Source: Candidatus Atribacteria bacterium (GTDB lineage Bacteria > Atribacterota > Atribacteria > Atribacterales > Atribacteraceae). Taken from it: a stretch of 5,199 nt of DNA. Below, piece after piece: positions 1 to 5,195 of this stretch (positions are counted from its first letter, which is position 1; each line of letters starts with the position of its first letter). The position numbers and the translations under genes were made by a program. The notes under the pieces are model-generated. The model saw nothing but the letters and a program-made list of their open reading frames with translations, did not search any database and was not told where the DNA came from. Where the stretch lies: the NCBI GenBank assembly GCA_003561145.1, contig PWXL01000099.1, positions 1 through 5,199 on the forward strand, given 5' to 3'.

Positions 1-3
1 AAC

Positions 4-618
4 TCAACAAACCCAACAACCCAGTTCTTTCTTGAATTGATAAAAACTACGGTAATGAAGGGTACGCAAGCCGGCTTCTTCGGCTCCGCGCAGGTTTACC
101 CAGACATCATCGACGAAGAGGAGCTCTGCGGGTGGAACCGGGATTCGCTTGAGGCAGGAGAGATAAATCTGCCGTGAGGGTTTGGCATGACCGACTTCGC
201 AGGAAAAGGTCAATACATCGAAGAGTTTCCACCAGCTGTGATGTCTGCGTATATGTTCCAGGGCATCAGGAGTAATGTTGGAGATGAGAGCGAGCCATGG
301 TACTTTTCGGCGAAGGGTGGAAAGGAATGAAACCATGGCAGGATCAAGGCGGGTCCAACTCGCCACATCGAGCCTCCGTAATTTTTCCAGTACGTCCTGT
401 TCAAGGAGAGGAGCATCATCTCCCGCGACGGCTTGCCAGAAAGAAGGAGCGTCAAGAATACCCGCATCATACTCGTCCCGGTGACGCCGGTAACGGCATA
501 CAAGCTCTTTCCGTTCCAGTCCGGTCAAAGCGGCCATTTGCGAGACACAATCAACATCCTGGGGTGTGCTGATGACGCCGCCGTAATCAAAAATGATTCT
601 CTGCAGTACTTGTTTCAT
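4..618 (-). CDS. HAD-superfamily hydrolase, subfamily IA (YihX-like phosphatase family)
   Basis: This 204-residue protein is complete, with its TGA stop at 4-6. The four HAD motifs are visible in order. Motif I is IIFDYGGVIS with nucleophile Asp11. Motif II is LISNIT with Ser113. Motif III is the Lys146 of GHAKPSRQIY. Motif IV is LLFVDD with Asp170 and Asp171. A helical cap of about 80 residues lies between motifs I and II, as in subfamily IA. The usual second Asp of motif I (DxD) is Gly13, a pattern also found in E. coli YihX (FDLGNV), so this need not mean loss of activity. Family members are cytoplasmic phosphatases or dehalogenases acting on small phosphorylated or halogenated metabolites; the substrate cannot be read here. 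The start is supported by AGAGGT at 624-629, and any later ATG would remove motif I. The gene is transcribed away from the TRAP operon, so a functional link is possible but unproven. Confidence 0.88.
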   Translation of the reverse strand: MKQVLQRIIFDYGGVISTPQDVDCVSQMAALTGLERKELVCRYRRHRDEYDAGILDAPSFWQAVAGDDAPLLEQDVLEKLRRLDVASWTRLDPAMVSFLSTLRRKVPWLALISNITPDALEHIRRHHSWWKLFDVLTFSCEVGHAKPSRQIYLSCLKRIPVPPAELLFVDDVWVNLRGAEEAGLRTLHYRSFYQFKKELGCWVC

Positions 619-623
619 TGTAT

Positions 624-629
624 ACCTCT
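624..629 (-). promoter_or_regulatory. Ribosome binding site of the HAD hydrolase gene
   Basis: On the minus strand AGAGGT precedes the ATG (616-618) by 5 bases. It fixes the start codon of the hydrolase gene upstream of motif I. Confidence 0.6.
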
Positions 630-680
630 GTCAAAACAGTAATGGGTAATGAGCCGGATGATATGTGCATCCTTCTTTTC

Positions 681-709
681 ATCATACATTTTTTCTTTAA
701 TTCTGTCAG
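681..709 (-). promoter_or_regulatory. Sigma-70-type promoter for the HAD hydrolase gene
   Basis: Read on the minus strand, the -35 box is CTGACA (704-709, five of six consensus bases). A 17-base spacer (687-703, A-rich on this strand) separates it from the -10 box TATGAT (681-686, five of six). Transcription would begin near 674, giving a leader of about 55 nt before the ATG at 618. The assignment rests on consensus match and ideal spacing only. Confidence 0.65.
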
Positions 710-775
710 GGGTATGCAGCATCTCATCTTTCCAGAGCGAGTAGGTTATAATGTACACTGCCGGGGAAGGTAGCA

Positions 776-804
776 TTGATTTTGGGAAAAAATACTATTA
801 TAAT
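776..804 (+). promoter_or_regulatory. Sigma-70-type promoter for the TRAP/aldolase operon
   Basis: The -35 box TTGATT (776-781, four of six consensus bases) and a perfect -10 box TATAAT (799-804) are separated by 17 bases. The surrounding DNA is much richer in A and T than the coding regions. A start near 811 would give a leader of about 60 nt before the ATG at 870. The -10 box lies inside a perfect 12-bp palindrome (795-806), which suggests that access of RNA polymerase may be controlled. Confidence 0.72.
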
Positions 805-806
805 AG
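795..806. promoter_or_regulatory. Candidate operator: 12-bp palindrome over the -10 box
   Basis: CTATTATAATAG is identical to its reverse complement and covers the -10 hexamer of the operon promoter. It is flanked by the inverted hexamers TTGGGA (782-787) and TCCCAA (823-828). Counting the A/T tracts inside those hexamers, 10 of 11 positions match. A repressor bound here would block the promoter. Part of the symmetry is a trivial result of the near-palindromic TATAAT box, so this is a candidate only. Confidence 0.35.
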
Positions 807-822
807 AATTACTATATTTTTA

Positions 823-855
823 TCCCAATCATTTCATGTGATTGAACGATTGGGA
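823..855 (+). promoter_or_regulatory. Leader hairpins abutting the binding-protein ribosome binding site
   Basis: TCCCAATC (823-830) is the exact reverse complement of GATTGGGA (848-855), which gives an 8-bp stem with a 17-base loop. A second perfect pairing, CAATCA (826-831) with TGATTG (839-844), uses the same left-arm bases. The two structures therefore exclude each other. The larger stem ends in the first bases of the purine-rich ribosome binding site (853-864) but leaves most of it free. The region could be an RNA switch or, as DNA, a protein-binding site. It matches no riboswitch class I recognise. Confidence 0.35.
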
Positions 856-864
856 GGAGGAGGA
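853..864 (+). promoter_or_regulatory. Extended ribosome binding site of the TAXI binding-protein gene
   Basis: Four tandem GGA triplets form an unusually long anti-16S match. The last GGAGG (859-863) lies 6 bases before the ATG at 870. This supports strong translation of the binding protein, which TRAP systems need in excess over the permease. It also supports the start at 870 over the next ATG at codon 8, which would shorten the signal peptide. Confidence 0.75.
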
Positions 865-869
865 AACTT

Positions 870-1853
870 ATGAGGCATGCAACGCTTTGTATGATTGTCT
901 TGACTCTCTTTCTGGTTGTCAGTTTCACTGCGCAGGTGGCCGCCGAAGAAGTTCGCTTTATCACCATCGCTGCCGGACCCGTAGGAGGTGAATGGTACAT
1001 CCTGGGAGGAATCCTGGGGGATCTCATCAAGGAAGCCCTTCCGGACGTGCGGGTGACATCCAGTACCGGAGGTGCGATTGCGAATCTCACCACGGTAAAC
1101 CGGGGCAGGGCTGATATCGCTACCACCCAGGATCAGCTCCTCTATGAAGCCCTGCAGGGGGGTGGTCCTTTTGCCGAGCTTGAATCCCACGATAATGTTA
1201 CGGGACTCACCTATCTCGCCGATATTTACATGAGCGTATTTTTAGTCCGGGAAGAGTTCGATCTTCACTCCATCGCGGAAATCGCAGAGAGAGAGGTACC
1301 TATACGATTGCTCACCGCTCCCAGGGGTTCTTCTCCTTCTGTGGCGGCTGAGAGGATGCTTGAAACTTACGGCATCACGGTGGAAGACATTCAAGCATAT
1401 GGGGGCCTGGTAAATTACGTATCCTACTCCGAGGCTGCTTCGCTTATCCGGGATGGTCATGCCGATGCATATGTCGGGCCCATCATGCCGGCTATCGTGG
1501 AACTTTCGGTAGCCCGGCCGCTCAGGTTGCTGCCGGTGGAAGACCGGTTGCTTACAGAACTCAGTGAGAACTACAAGTACGGTATTTCCTCCATTCCGGC
1601 TGAATTGTATGATTTTGTGGTGGAAGATACCCCGGTTATGACAGAGTCACCCATTCTTATCGTGAGGGCGGATCTTCCCGAGGATATTGTTTATGCTGTC
1701 ACCCAGGCCATTCATACCAATCCTGAGCGCATCAGGGAGTCGGGTCGTACCTATCAGAACTTTACGCCTGAGAAGGGACCCCGCATTACCGGTGGACCTA
1801 TCCACCCTGGTGCGGAACGCTTTTACCGCGAGCAGGGATGGTTGGAAGAATAA
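870..1853 (+). CDS. TAXI-family TRAP transporter solute-binding protein
   Basis: This 327-residue protein would bind the substrate in the periplasm and deliver it to the TRAP permease encoded next. Residues 1-25 form a signal peptide: a short basic start, a hydrophobic core, and a likely cleavage site after AQVAA. No lipobox cysteine is present, so the mature protein should be soluble. The mature N-terminus carries the TAXI signature ITIAAGPVGGEWYILGG (about 31-47), followed by SSTGGAIANL (64-73) and RADIATTQDQ (80-89). A hinge-region segment LLTAPRGSSPS (147-157) follows, and the protein ends with the family-typical IHPGAERFYREQGW (311-324). The length is normal for the family. The few characterised TAXI proteins bind glutamate, 2-oxoglutarate or related acids, but residue patterns here do not settle the ligand. 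It is the first gene of the operon, driven from 776-804, and its stop overlaps the permease start. Confidence 0.93.
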   Translation: MRHATLCMIVLTLFLVVSFTAQVAAEEVRFITIAAGPVGGEWYILGGILGDLIKEALPDVRVTSSTGGAIANLTTVNRGRADIATTQDQLLYEALQGGGPFAELESHDNVTGLTYLADIYMSVFLVREEFDLHSIAEIAEREVPIRLLTAPRGSSPSVAAERMLETYGITVEDIQAYGGLVNYVSYSEAASLIRDGHADAYVGPIMPAIVELSVARPLRLLPVEDRLLTELSENYKYGISSIPAELYDFVVEDTPVMTESPILIVRADLPEDIVYAVTQAIHTNPERIRESGRTYQNFTPEKGPRITGGPIHPGAERFYREQGWLEE

Positions 1854-3757
1854 TCCCTTCTCCACAAGAGGCCGGGGGGGAAGGTACACTTCCCCCCTTT
1901 GATCAAGAAGACAGCCCCATTTTCCGCTGGTCGGTTATTCTATTGTCTGCCGGCTTTTTTATTTTTCATCTGTATACCGCTGCGTTCGGGACTTTTATCT
2001 CTCAATTGCAAAGGCCGTTGCATCTCGCTTTTATGAGTGGCGCCGGATTTGTGTTGTATCCCGTCCTCAAAGGAAAAAAACGCGGTTCCGTAGACATAGC
2101 ATTGGCTTTAACCGCCGCGTGTACTTTCGGATACCTGGCGAGCCAGGCCGGGCCCATCAGTGTTCGTGCCACCTTTGTGACCCCGCTTTCAACCTTTGAC
2201 CAGGTGATCGGTACTTTGGCAATTGTACTGGTCATAGAATTGGTACGGAGGACAGTAGGGATATCCCTCGCCCTGGTAGCGGGTGTATTTCTCATATTCA
2301 CTATAGCAGGACCATTCCTTCCTGACCCCCTTATGCACCGCGGCTTTACCTGGCTTGACCTCATAGACTACCAGGTCTACGGGCTGGACGGGATCTTTTC
2401 CATACCCCTGGGTATTGCCGCTACTTATATCGTACTCTTTATTTTCCTCGGAACCTTTATGGAAGCCTGTGGGGTGGGAGACTTGATCATGGACCTGGGA
2501 AAGGCGTTGGTGGGAAAATCCAGGGGAGGTCCAGCCAAAATCGCTTGCTTGTCGTCGGCCTTAGTAGGTTCTATTTCGGGTTCAGCTGCGGCCAACGTGT
2601 ATGCCACCGGAACCTTCACTATCCCCCTGATGAAAAGAATGGGCTACCCGGCGCCGTTGGCGGGAGCGATTGAGGCTATCGCTTCCACCGGTGGGCAGAT
2701 CATGCCGCCTGTGATGGGAATGGCTGCTTTCCTCATGGCCGAACTGCTGGGAGTTTCCTACCTTTTTATACTCAAGGCGGCCCTGGTGCCCGCCTTGCTG
2801 TATTATACATCATTGTATTTTGTGCTTGATTTTGTGGCTGCGAGAAGGCAAATGGCGGGACTTGAAGAAAAAGAAATTCCTCCCGGTAAGGCGATTATCC
2901 CCCGCTTGTATCTTCTCGCCCCCCTGGTTCTGCTTGTAGTGGTGCTGGTGATGGGATACACTCCTTTCCGGGCCGCCTTTTTCGCGCTTGTAACCATGCT
3001 GGCTCTGAGTTTCGTAAGGAGGGAGACCCGGTTTACCCCTCTTTCTTTTTTATATACCTTGGTGACGGCTGCGCGGCGCACCGTAATCATTGCCGCAGCA
3101 TGCGCCGCGGCGGGCGTGGTCATCGGTGTTATAACGCTTACCGGGGTCGGACTGTCTCTCTCCAGCATGATTATCTCACTCTCCGGAGGGTATACGTTAC
3201 CTGCCCTTGCCTTGATTATGTTTTCATCCATTGTGTTGGGAATGGGTACTCCCACCACGGTGGCTTACATTATTGTAGTAGCTCTGGGTGTACCGGTAAT
3301 GCGGCAGCTTGGTTTTGCAACGCTTCCGTCCCATTTGTTTGTGTTTTATTTCGCTGTTTTATCCATGATTACTCCACCCGTTGCCATTGCAGCATACGCC
3401 GCCGGAGAGATTGCCAGGGTTGATCCAATGCGTACAGGGCTGGTGGCAGTACGAACAGGCATGGTTTCATTTCTTATTCCCTTTGCCTTTCTTTTCAACC
3501 CGGCCCTGTTGGGTGAGGGTTCTTTGTTGTGGGTTATACTTCGCTCGCTTACCTTTGTAGCGGGTATAGCCGCTTTTGTAGGGGGGCTCACCGGCTGGTA
3601 CGGTCACCGGATATCCTTTGCCTGGAGGCTTTTCTTGCCACTCTCATTTTTTCTTGTCACATATCCTCATGCGGTAACGGTGTTACTTGGTATTGCGGTG
3701 AGTATTGTTCCGCTTGCACTGTTTCGAAGAGCAGGAGGAAAAAAATGTCTAAGATAA
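1838..3757 (+). CDS. TRAP transporter fused permease (4TM plus 12TM subunits, TAXI type)
   Basis: This 639-residue inner-membrane protein fuses the small (DctQ-like) and large (DctM-like) TRAP subunits, as is usual for TAXI systems. It would move the bound substrate inward with Na+ or H+. Residues 1-30 are hydrophilic. Membrane segments follow at about 31-50, 60-77, 86-104 and 122-137 (small-subunit part), then many more from about 142 to 630. Family signatures are QRPLHLAF (58-65), GSISGSAAANVYATGTF (244-260), STGGQIMPPVMGMAAF (283-298), LGMGTPTTVAY (467-477) and ITPPVAIAAYAAGEIA (511-526). The ATG at 1838 overlaps the binding-protein gene by 16 nt. It is preceded only by AGCAGGG directly against the start, so translation is probably coupled to the upstream gene. 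Codons 12-20 are encoded by a strong hairpin (1875-1897), and a run of seven G (1874-1880) lies in the same place. The start is likely but not certain. Confidence 0.93.
   Translation: MVGRIIPSPQEAGGEGTLPPFDQEDSPIFRWSVILLSAGFFIFHLYTAAFGTFISQLQRPLHLAFMSGAGFVLYPVLKGKKRGSVDIALALTAACTFGYLASQAGPISVRATFVTPLSTFDQVIGTLAIVLVIELVRRTVGISLALVAGVFLIFTIAGPFLPDPLMHRGFTWLDLIDYQVYGLDGIFSIPLGIAATYIVLFIFLGTFMEACGVGDLIMDLGKALVGKSRGGPAKIACLSSALVGSISGSAAANVYATGTFTIPLMKRMGYPAPLAGAIEAIASTGGQIMPPVMGMAAFLMAELLGVSYLFILKAALVPALLYYTSLYFVLDFVAARRQMAGLEEKEIPPGKAIIPRLYLLAPLVLLVVVLVMGYTPFRAAFFALVTMLALSFVRRETRFTPLSFLYTLVTAARRTVIIAAACAAAGVVIGVITLTGVGLSLSSMIISLSGGYTLPALALIMFSSIVLGMGTPTTVAYIIVVALGVPVMRQLGFATLPSHLFVFYFAVLSMITPPVAIAAYAAGEIARVDPMRTGLVAVRTGMVSFLIPFAFLFNPALLGEGSLLWVILRSLTFVAGIAAFVGGLTGWYGHRISFAWRLFLPLSFFLVTYPHAVTVLLGIAVSIVPLALFRRAGGKKCLR
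1875..1897 (+). promoter_or_regulatory. Strong hairpin after the binding-protein stop, inside the permease start region
   Basis: GGGGGGAAG (1875-1883) pairs perfectly with CTTCCCCCC (1889-1897), a 9-bp GC-rich stem with a five-base loop (GTACA). It begins 21 nt after the binding-protein stop codon and is followed by only three T, too few for an efficient intrinsic terminator. In many transporter operons a hairpin after the binding-protein gene protects the upstream message from 3' decay or attenuates downstream expression, raising the ratio of binding protein to permease. That role is inferred here. The unusual point is that the hairpin is within the permease coding sequence. Confidence 0.6.
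3733..3738 (+). promoter_or_regulatory. AGGAGG ribosome-binding-like site near the permease end
   Basis: A consensus AGGAGG sits 6 bases before an ATG at 3745, inside the last codons of the permease gene. It is the better-spaced of two such sites here; the other (3772-3777) is 10 bases before the aldolase ATG at 3788. It would start a 39-codon frame (3745-3864) rather than the aldolase. Confidence 0.45.
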
Positions 3758-3864
3758 TAAAAAATTCAGAGAGGAGGAACATACACAATGGAGAAAAGCA
3801 ACGACACCAACCTTATTTTTCCCACGGGTTCCTGGGTAGCGTTGATTACTCCTTTCACCACTGA
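3745..3864 (+). other. Possible small ORF between permease and aldolase genes (39 codons)
   Basis: An ATG at 3745 with a perfectly spaced AGGAGG (3733-3738) opens a frame that begins MSKIIKNSERRN and ends at a TGA at 3862-3864. It overlaps the last 13 nt of the permease gene and the first 77 nt of the aldolase gene in a different frame. The predicted peptide is basic and polar, with no recognisable domain, signal peptide or membrane segment. After about codon 15 its sequence is dictated by the aldolase gene. It could be a translated leader that loads ribosomes for the aldolase, the scar of a lost gene, or meaningless. It is listed because its ribosome binding site is strong, not because the product looks conserved. 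Confidence 0.25.
3772..3777 (+). promoter_or_regulatory. Ribosome binding site of the DapA-family gene
   Basis: AGGAGG inside GAGAGGAGGAAC lies 10 bases before the ATG at 3788. The spacing is at the long end of the normal range, but the match is perfect and it supports this start. Confidence 0.7.
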
Positions 3865-4720
3865 TGGTGAGGTAGACACGAAGGGGTTTGCCACCCTGGT
3901 GGATTTTCACGCTGCCAACGCAACCGATGGGTTGTTGTTCATGGGTTCTACGGGAGAGACCACCTCACTCTTTCCGGAGGAACGGCGGGAGATTATCCGC
4001 ACTATGACCAACTATTGCCGGGGTAAAATTCCCGCTTTTTTCGGGGTGACATGTTCCACCACACAAGCAACAGTAGAGCTTGCCGGTTTTGCGCAGGATG
4101 AGGGTGCAGATGGTATATTACTGACTGTTCCACCCTATGTTATGCCTCCCCAGGAAGCGGTGTACGAATATTTCGCGCAAATCGCTCGTTCCGTTTCCGT
4201 GTCGGTGGCCCTGTATAACAACCCCGGCCGCGTATCGGTCAATATCAATCCTGACACCGTTGCCCGACTGGCTCATTATCCCAACGTGGTGGCTGATAAG
4301 GAAGCGACTGCGAGTGTAGAACAACTTACCGAGGTGGTGCGGGGAGTAGAGGGAAGACTTCACCTGTTGTGTTGTGATTTCCCGAAGTATTCCCTGGTGC
4401 TTTCCACCCTCGCTATGGGTGGTACAGGAACCGCCAATGTGGCGGGTAATGTCATTCCACGTGAAATGGCCCTGATGTCGCGTCCCTGGGAGCGTTTTGA
4501 GGATGCAGAGCGTACGCGCACATTGTATTTCGAGTGGCTGCCTCTCCTCAAAATGCTCTATTCCGTATCCAACCCTGTAGTGGTTAAAGCAGCCGTGGCA
4601 TTACTTGGTTTGCCGGCCGGTCCACCCCGTCCACCTTTACCGCAGCTCAAGGGAGATAAGCTCAAGACTCTTGAAACAATGCTGGACGAGCTCGGCATCC
4701 GCAGCCGCTACGGGGTGTAG
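3788..4720 (+). CDS. DapA/NanA-family class I aldolase or dehydratase (dihydrodipicolinate synthase family)
   Basis: This 310-residue cytoplasmic (beta/alpha)8-barrel enzyme matches the N-acetylneuraminate lyase/dihydrodipicolinate synthase superfamily, which forms a Schiff base between a lysine and pyruvate or another 2-oxo acid. Visible landmarks are WVALITPF (16-23), GSTGETTSL (53-61; carboxylate-binding loop Ser54-Thr55), LYNNPGRV (142-149; catalytic Tyr143, Arg148) and the Schiff-base Lys171 in VADKEAT. Later come GGTGTANVAGNVIP (211-224) and SNPVVVKAAV (261-270). Compared with E. coli DapA, Thr44, Thr45, Tyr133, Arg138 and Lys161 correspond to Ser54, Thr55, Tyr143, Arg148 and Lys171. 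Tyr107 of the triad corresponds to Val118, next to a one-residue deletion, and the SGDD stretch is CCDF (195-198). An extra ten residues precede the barrel. Its place after a TRAP transporter favours a catabolic lyase or dehydratase for the imported acid over lysine synthesis. The exact reaction is not assignable. Confidence 0.9.
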   Translation: MEKSNDTNLIFPTGSWVALITPFTTDGEVDTKGFATLVDFHAANATDGLLFMGSTGETTSLFPEERREIIRTMTNYCRGKIPAFFGVTCSTTQATVELAGFAQDEGADGILLTVPPYVMPPQEAVYEYFAQIARSVSVSVALYNNPGRVSVNINPDTVARLAHYPNVVADKEATASVEQLTEVVRGVEGRLHLLCCDFPKYSLVLSTLAMGGTGTANVAGNVIPREMALMSRPWERFEDAERTRTLYFEWLPLLKMLYSVSNPVVVKAAVALLGLPAGPPRPPLPQLKGDKLKTLETMLDELGIRSRYGV

Positions 4721-4728
4721 AAAGGAGA
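4721..4728 (+). promoter_or_regulatory. Ribosome binding site of the PPC-domain gene
   Basis: AAAGGAGA directly follows the aldolase stop codon and places AGGAG (4723-4727) 6 bases before the ATG at 4734. It decides this start over an in-frame ATG at 4605, which lies deep inside the aldolase gene. Confidence 0.7.
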
Positions 4729-4733
4729 CAACG

Positions 4734-5123
4734 ATGGGTGAGTGGGATGTATTCGGGTACCAGGAGGCAGTGCGCTTGCACATGGGTCCAGGAGAGGATG
4801 TGTTTGCCGCCTTGCGTGAATGCGCACACCAGGGAAGGTGGCGTGAGATGTGGGTAATAAACGGGGTAGGTTCAGTGAGTGAGCTCGTGATCGCATACCC
4901 GAAAGGTACGGCGCTTCCTCCCGTGATCGAGCGTGTAGAACAGAAAGGTCCCCTTGAGATCGGTTCACTGTGCGGTACCGTGCGCATCGAAGGGGATGGA
5001 TATCATGTTCACCTTCATGGTGCTTTTTTCCGAAAAGGCGAAAGGGGATTCGGGGGAGCAGTGGGAGAGGGTACTGTCATATTCAAGGGAGCGGAACTTT
5101 TCTGTCTCGCCCGCCGTGATTGA
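4734..5123 (+). CDS. PPC/DUF296-domain protein (PCC superfamily)
   Basis: This 129-residue protein is essentially one PPC domain (Pfam PF03479, Plants and Prokaryotes Conserved). The fit is by overall pattern: LHMGPGEDVFAALRECA (15-31), WVINGVGSVSELVIAYP (40-56), GPLEIGSLCGTV (72-83), the histidine cluster HVHLH (91-95) and GFGGAVGEGTV (105-115). Single-domain bacterial and archaeal members are of similar length and form trimers. They are often labelled DNA-binding by analogy with plant AT-hook proteins, but no AT-hook (RGRP) exists here. His91, His93 and His95 lie where prokaryotic members carry a conserved HxHx cluster and could bind a metal. The usual GGH that follows is GGA (107-109). The gene begins 13 nt after the aldolase stop with a good ribosome binding site, so it is surely co-transcribed. 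Its role could be regulatory or metabolic (for example acting on the same substrate); the sequence does not decide. Confidence 0.82.
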   Translation: MGEWDVFGYQEAVRLHMGPGEDVFAALRECAHQGRWREMWVINGVGSVSELVIAYPKGTALPPVIERVEQKGPLEIGSLCGTVRIEGDGYHVHLHGAFFRKGERGFGGAVGEGTVIFKGAELFCLARRD

Positions 5124-5185
5124 GTAGTGAATAGGGGTTTTTCATTTATGATGTATGATTGCTGAAGTATGATTTGAAAAATCTA

Positions 5186-5195
5186 AAAAGCCGGA
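5186..5195 (+). terminator. Possible left arm of a terminator cut off by the window edge
   Basis: AAAAAGCCGG near the right edge, 60 nt after the last stop codon, resembles the A-tract plus GC arm of a bidirectional intrinsic terminator. The matching CCGGCTTTTT arm, if present, would be beyond base 5199. The stretch 5124-5185 contains no convincing terminator. It is AT-rich with three TATGAT copies (5147, 5154, 5168). Confidence 0.25.

Noticed and set aside
656..672. GGATG/CATCC inverted repeat in the HAD leader
   Set aside because: Five base pairs with a seven-base loop is within what chance gives and has no clear relation to the promoter or start.
747..752. A second perfect TATAAT upstream of the operon
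   Set aside because: No acceptable -35 box lies 16-18 bases upstream (TCATCT at best) and there is no TG extension; the 776-804 promoter is far better.
1875..1900. Reading the 1875-1897 hairpin as an intrinsic terminator
   Set aside because: Only three T follow the stem and the permease frame runs through it; full termination would silence the rest of the operon.
2803..3258. 151-codon minus-strand frame opposite the permease gene
   Set aside because: It is a shadow of the permease gene, which has clear TRAP signatures; the antisense product shows no domain pattern.
3788..4720. Naming the DapA-family gene dapA for lysine biosynthesis
   Set aside because: The Tyr107 equivalent is Val118 and the gene sits in a transporter operon; the family has many reactions, so the symbol would overstate what is known.
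4605..4733. Longer start for the PPC-domain protein
   Set aside because: It would overlap the aldolase gene by over 110 bases, add residues with no PPC similarity, and ignore the good ribosome binding site before 4734.
5171..5183. GATTT/AAATC inverted repeat after the last gene as a terminator
   Set aside because: The stem is only five mostly A/T pairs with a three-base loop and no T-tract.
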